This document shows, in pieces, positions 6,966-7,783 of a DNA stretch of 7,783 nucleotides (positions within the stretch are counted from its first letter, which is position 1; each line of letters starts with the position of its first letter). The stretch lies in NCBI GenBank assembly GCA_003554535.1, contig PWGT01000217.1, forward strand, positions 1 through 7,783, given 5' to 3'. Position numbers and translations under genes: made by a program. The notes beneath the pieces are model-generated. The model was not told the DNA's origin and did not search any database. It saw nothing but the letters and a program-made list of their open reading frames with translations. Source of the DNA: Syntrophomonadaceae bacterium (GTDB taxonomy: Bacteria; Bacillota_D; Dethiobacteria; DTU022; PWGO01).

Positions 6966-7130
6966 AATATTTTTTTCGCCTATTTATTTGGGGACAACAC
7001 GACCATTACAACATTTTAACTATTTTTTAACTGCATTTATAAGTGCCGAATAATTGATTTAATTCTATCAAATATTATTTCAATAATAAAGAAATATTTC
7101 CTTTTGCTCCCTTATAAACAAAAAAATAGT
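6966..7130. other. AT-rich intergenic leader upstream of the SCP2-like gene
   Basis: These 165 bp separate the flavodoxin stop codon from the SCP2-like gene. They hold a T7 tract on the minus strand just after the flavodoxin stop, an all-A/T hairpin at 7073-7088 (TATTAT/ATAATA), and a lone TGGGGAC at 6989-6995. No promoter here is good enough to call, although one for the SCP2/alcohol dehydrogenase pair probably lies in this stretch. Confidence 0.5.
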
Positions 7131-7610
7131 CTAATCAATCAACTTATCAGCCAATCTAGCCACTCTCTGTCCAAGTTGCTTGCATTCATCAAGAGCCCTT
7201 TGATCAGGTTTTCCAGTTGAAACAGGGCCATAATGACCTATTCCGCTAAATCCATGGACAACCATTCCATGAACTAACAAGGCCTGGAGAATGCTAAGAA
7301 CAGTGCTCTCAGAGCCCCCTCCTTCAATTCCACAAGAAGCAAAAGCGCCACCTACTTTGCCTTCCAGCCTCTGATGAACTTTAATGCTCCTATCCAAAAA
7401 ATCTTTCAAGGGACCAGCTAACACCCCGTAGTATGTCGGCGAACCCATAATAATACCATCATAGTTCACCATGTCTGCGGGATCCTGGATGTCATTAACA
7501 CTTTTAACTTCCACTTCACCGCCTGCATTCTTAACTCCTTCCCCAACGGCTTCTGCCATGCTTTTGGTATTTCCGGATCTGCTATAATAAACCACCAATA
7601 CCTTAGACAT
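7131..7610 (-). CDS. Flavodoxin-fold FMN protein, WrbA-like NAD(P)H oxidoreductase
   Basis: The 159-residue protein has a flavodoxin fold. The FMN phosphate loop SRSGNTKS is at residues 10-17, directly after the first strand VLVVYY. The second flavin-binding loop, GSPTYYGVLAGPLKDFLD, follows the DGIIM strand, and then come GAFASCG and GGGSESTVLSILQALLVHGMVVHG, a pattern seen in WrbA-type quinone reductases and related flavodoxin-family proteins. It is slightly shorter than typical WrbA (about 200 residues), so a general flavodoxin-family electron carrier or reductase is an equal alternative. The start at 7610 is chosen because AAGGAGGG lies just upstream with GGAGG at 7 nt spacing; the frame extends to a GTG at 7631 but that start would lie before the ribosome binding site. 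It probably forms its own transcription unit, upstream of the SCP2/alcohol dehydrogenase operon on the same strand. Confidence 0.92.
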   Translation of the reverse strand: MSKVLVVYYSRSGNTKSMAEAVGEGVKNAGGEVEVKSVNDIQDPADMVNYDGIIMGSPTYYGVLAGPLKDFLDRSIKVHQRLEGKVGGAFASCGIEGGGSESTVLSILQALLVHGMVVHGFSGIGHYGPVSTGKPDQRALDECKQLGQRVARLADKLID

Positions 7611-7617
7611 GAGACAC

Positions 7618-7622
7618 CCTCC
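7618..7622 (-). promoter_or_regulatory. Ribosome binding site of the flavodoxin-like gene
   Basis: GGAGG within AAAAGGAGGG (7626-7617) lies 7 nt before the ATG at 7610 and decides the start over the in-frame GTG at 7631. Confidence 0.85.
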
Positions 7623-7649
7623 TTTTAACACATGATTAACCTACTAATT

Positions 7650-7678
7650 ATGATAACATTTCTAACAAATACCAACAA
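7650..7678 (-). promoter_or_regulatory. Vegetative-type promoter of the flavodoxin-like gene
   Basis: On the minus strand TTGTTG (7678-7673) and TATCAT (7655-7650) are separated by exactly 17 nt, with a TG one base before the -10 box (extended -10, TGTTATCAT). Transcription would start near 7643, leaving a leader of about 30 nt before the ATG. This is the best housekeeping-type promoter in the window. Confidence 0.65.
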
Positions 7679-7783
7679 GAAAACTCAAAATTCGCAGTAT
7701 CTGGAAAAATTTAATATTGTAATGGCTTTTTCTTTAGTGGTAGGATATAAACGGTGTTAATATTACCCAACTATAAATAATCA

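Noticed and set aside
6989..6995. Lone TGGGGAC matching the end of the 5035-5103 palindrome
   Set aside because: No matching GTCCCC partner or further arm sequence nearby; seven bases can recur by chance.
7033..7048. Sigma-54-like CGGCAC ... TGCAG on the minus strand upstream of the SCP2-like gene
   Set aside because: The GG and GC are 11 nt apart instead of the strict 10, and no sigma-54 activator gene is nearby.
7073..7088. TATTAT/ATAATA hairpin as terminator of the flavodoxin-like gene
   Set aside because: The stem is all A/T, with only three T after it, so it is unlikely to be stable enough to terminate transcription.

Overview
The window looks like chromosome from a low-GC anaerobic Firmicute, most likely a member of the Clostridia. 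This is inferred from the AT-rich composition, strong AGGAGG-type ribosome binding sites, a partner-switching STAS/HATPase pair, a response regulator with an HD-GYP output domain, and a group III iron-dependent alcohol dehydrogenase. The genus cannot be named from the sequence alone. Six of the seven genes lie on the minus strand. The exception is a 5'-truncated gene at the left edge.

Left block (1-2326), signalling. A truncated HATPase_c protein of the RsbW/SpoIIAB type is read rightwards. It converges, across 55 bp, on a leftward pair consisting of a STAS-domain anti-sigma-factor antagonist and, 24 bp downstream, a receiver/HD-GYP response regulator. The parts suggest partner switching coupled to cyclic di-GMP turnover. 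The receiver has lost one of the two usual metal-binding acidic residues.

Middle block (2506-4950). One 814-residue protein of no certain function resembles the glycoside hydrolase 57/38 barrel superfamily in its N-terminal part. It lacks the histidine motifs of that superfamily and carries a long beta-rich C-terminal part. It lies upstream of the STAS gene on the same strand, but a 179 bp gap makes cotranscription uncertain. Between it and the next gene is a 69 bp inverted repeat with GGGGACGA/TCGTCCCC ends, probably a small non-autonomous mobile palindrome.

Right block (5142-7610), redox metabolism. An SCP2-like protein and an iron-containing alcohol dehydrogenase form a tight operon with an 18 bp gap. 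Upstream of them is a separately promoted flavodoxin/WrbA-like flavoprotein with the best promoter in the window. No tRNA, rRNA, CRISPR array or intact transposase gene was seen, and no gene-free stretch exceeds 300 bp.
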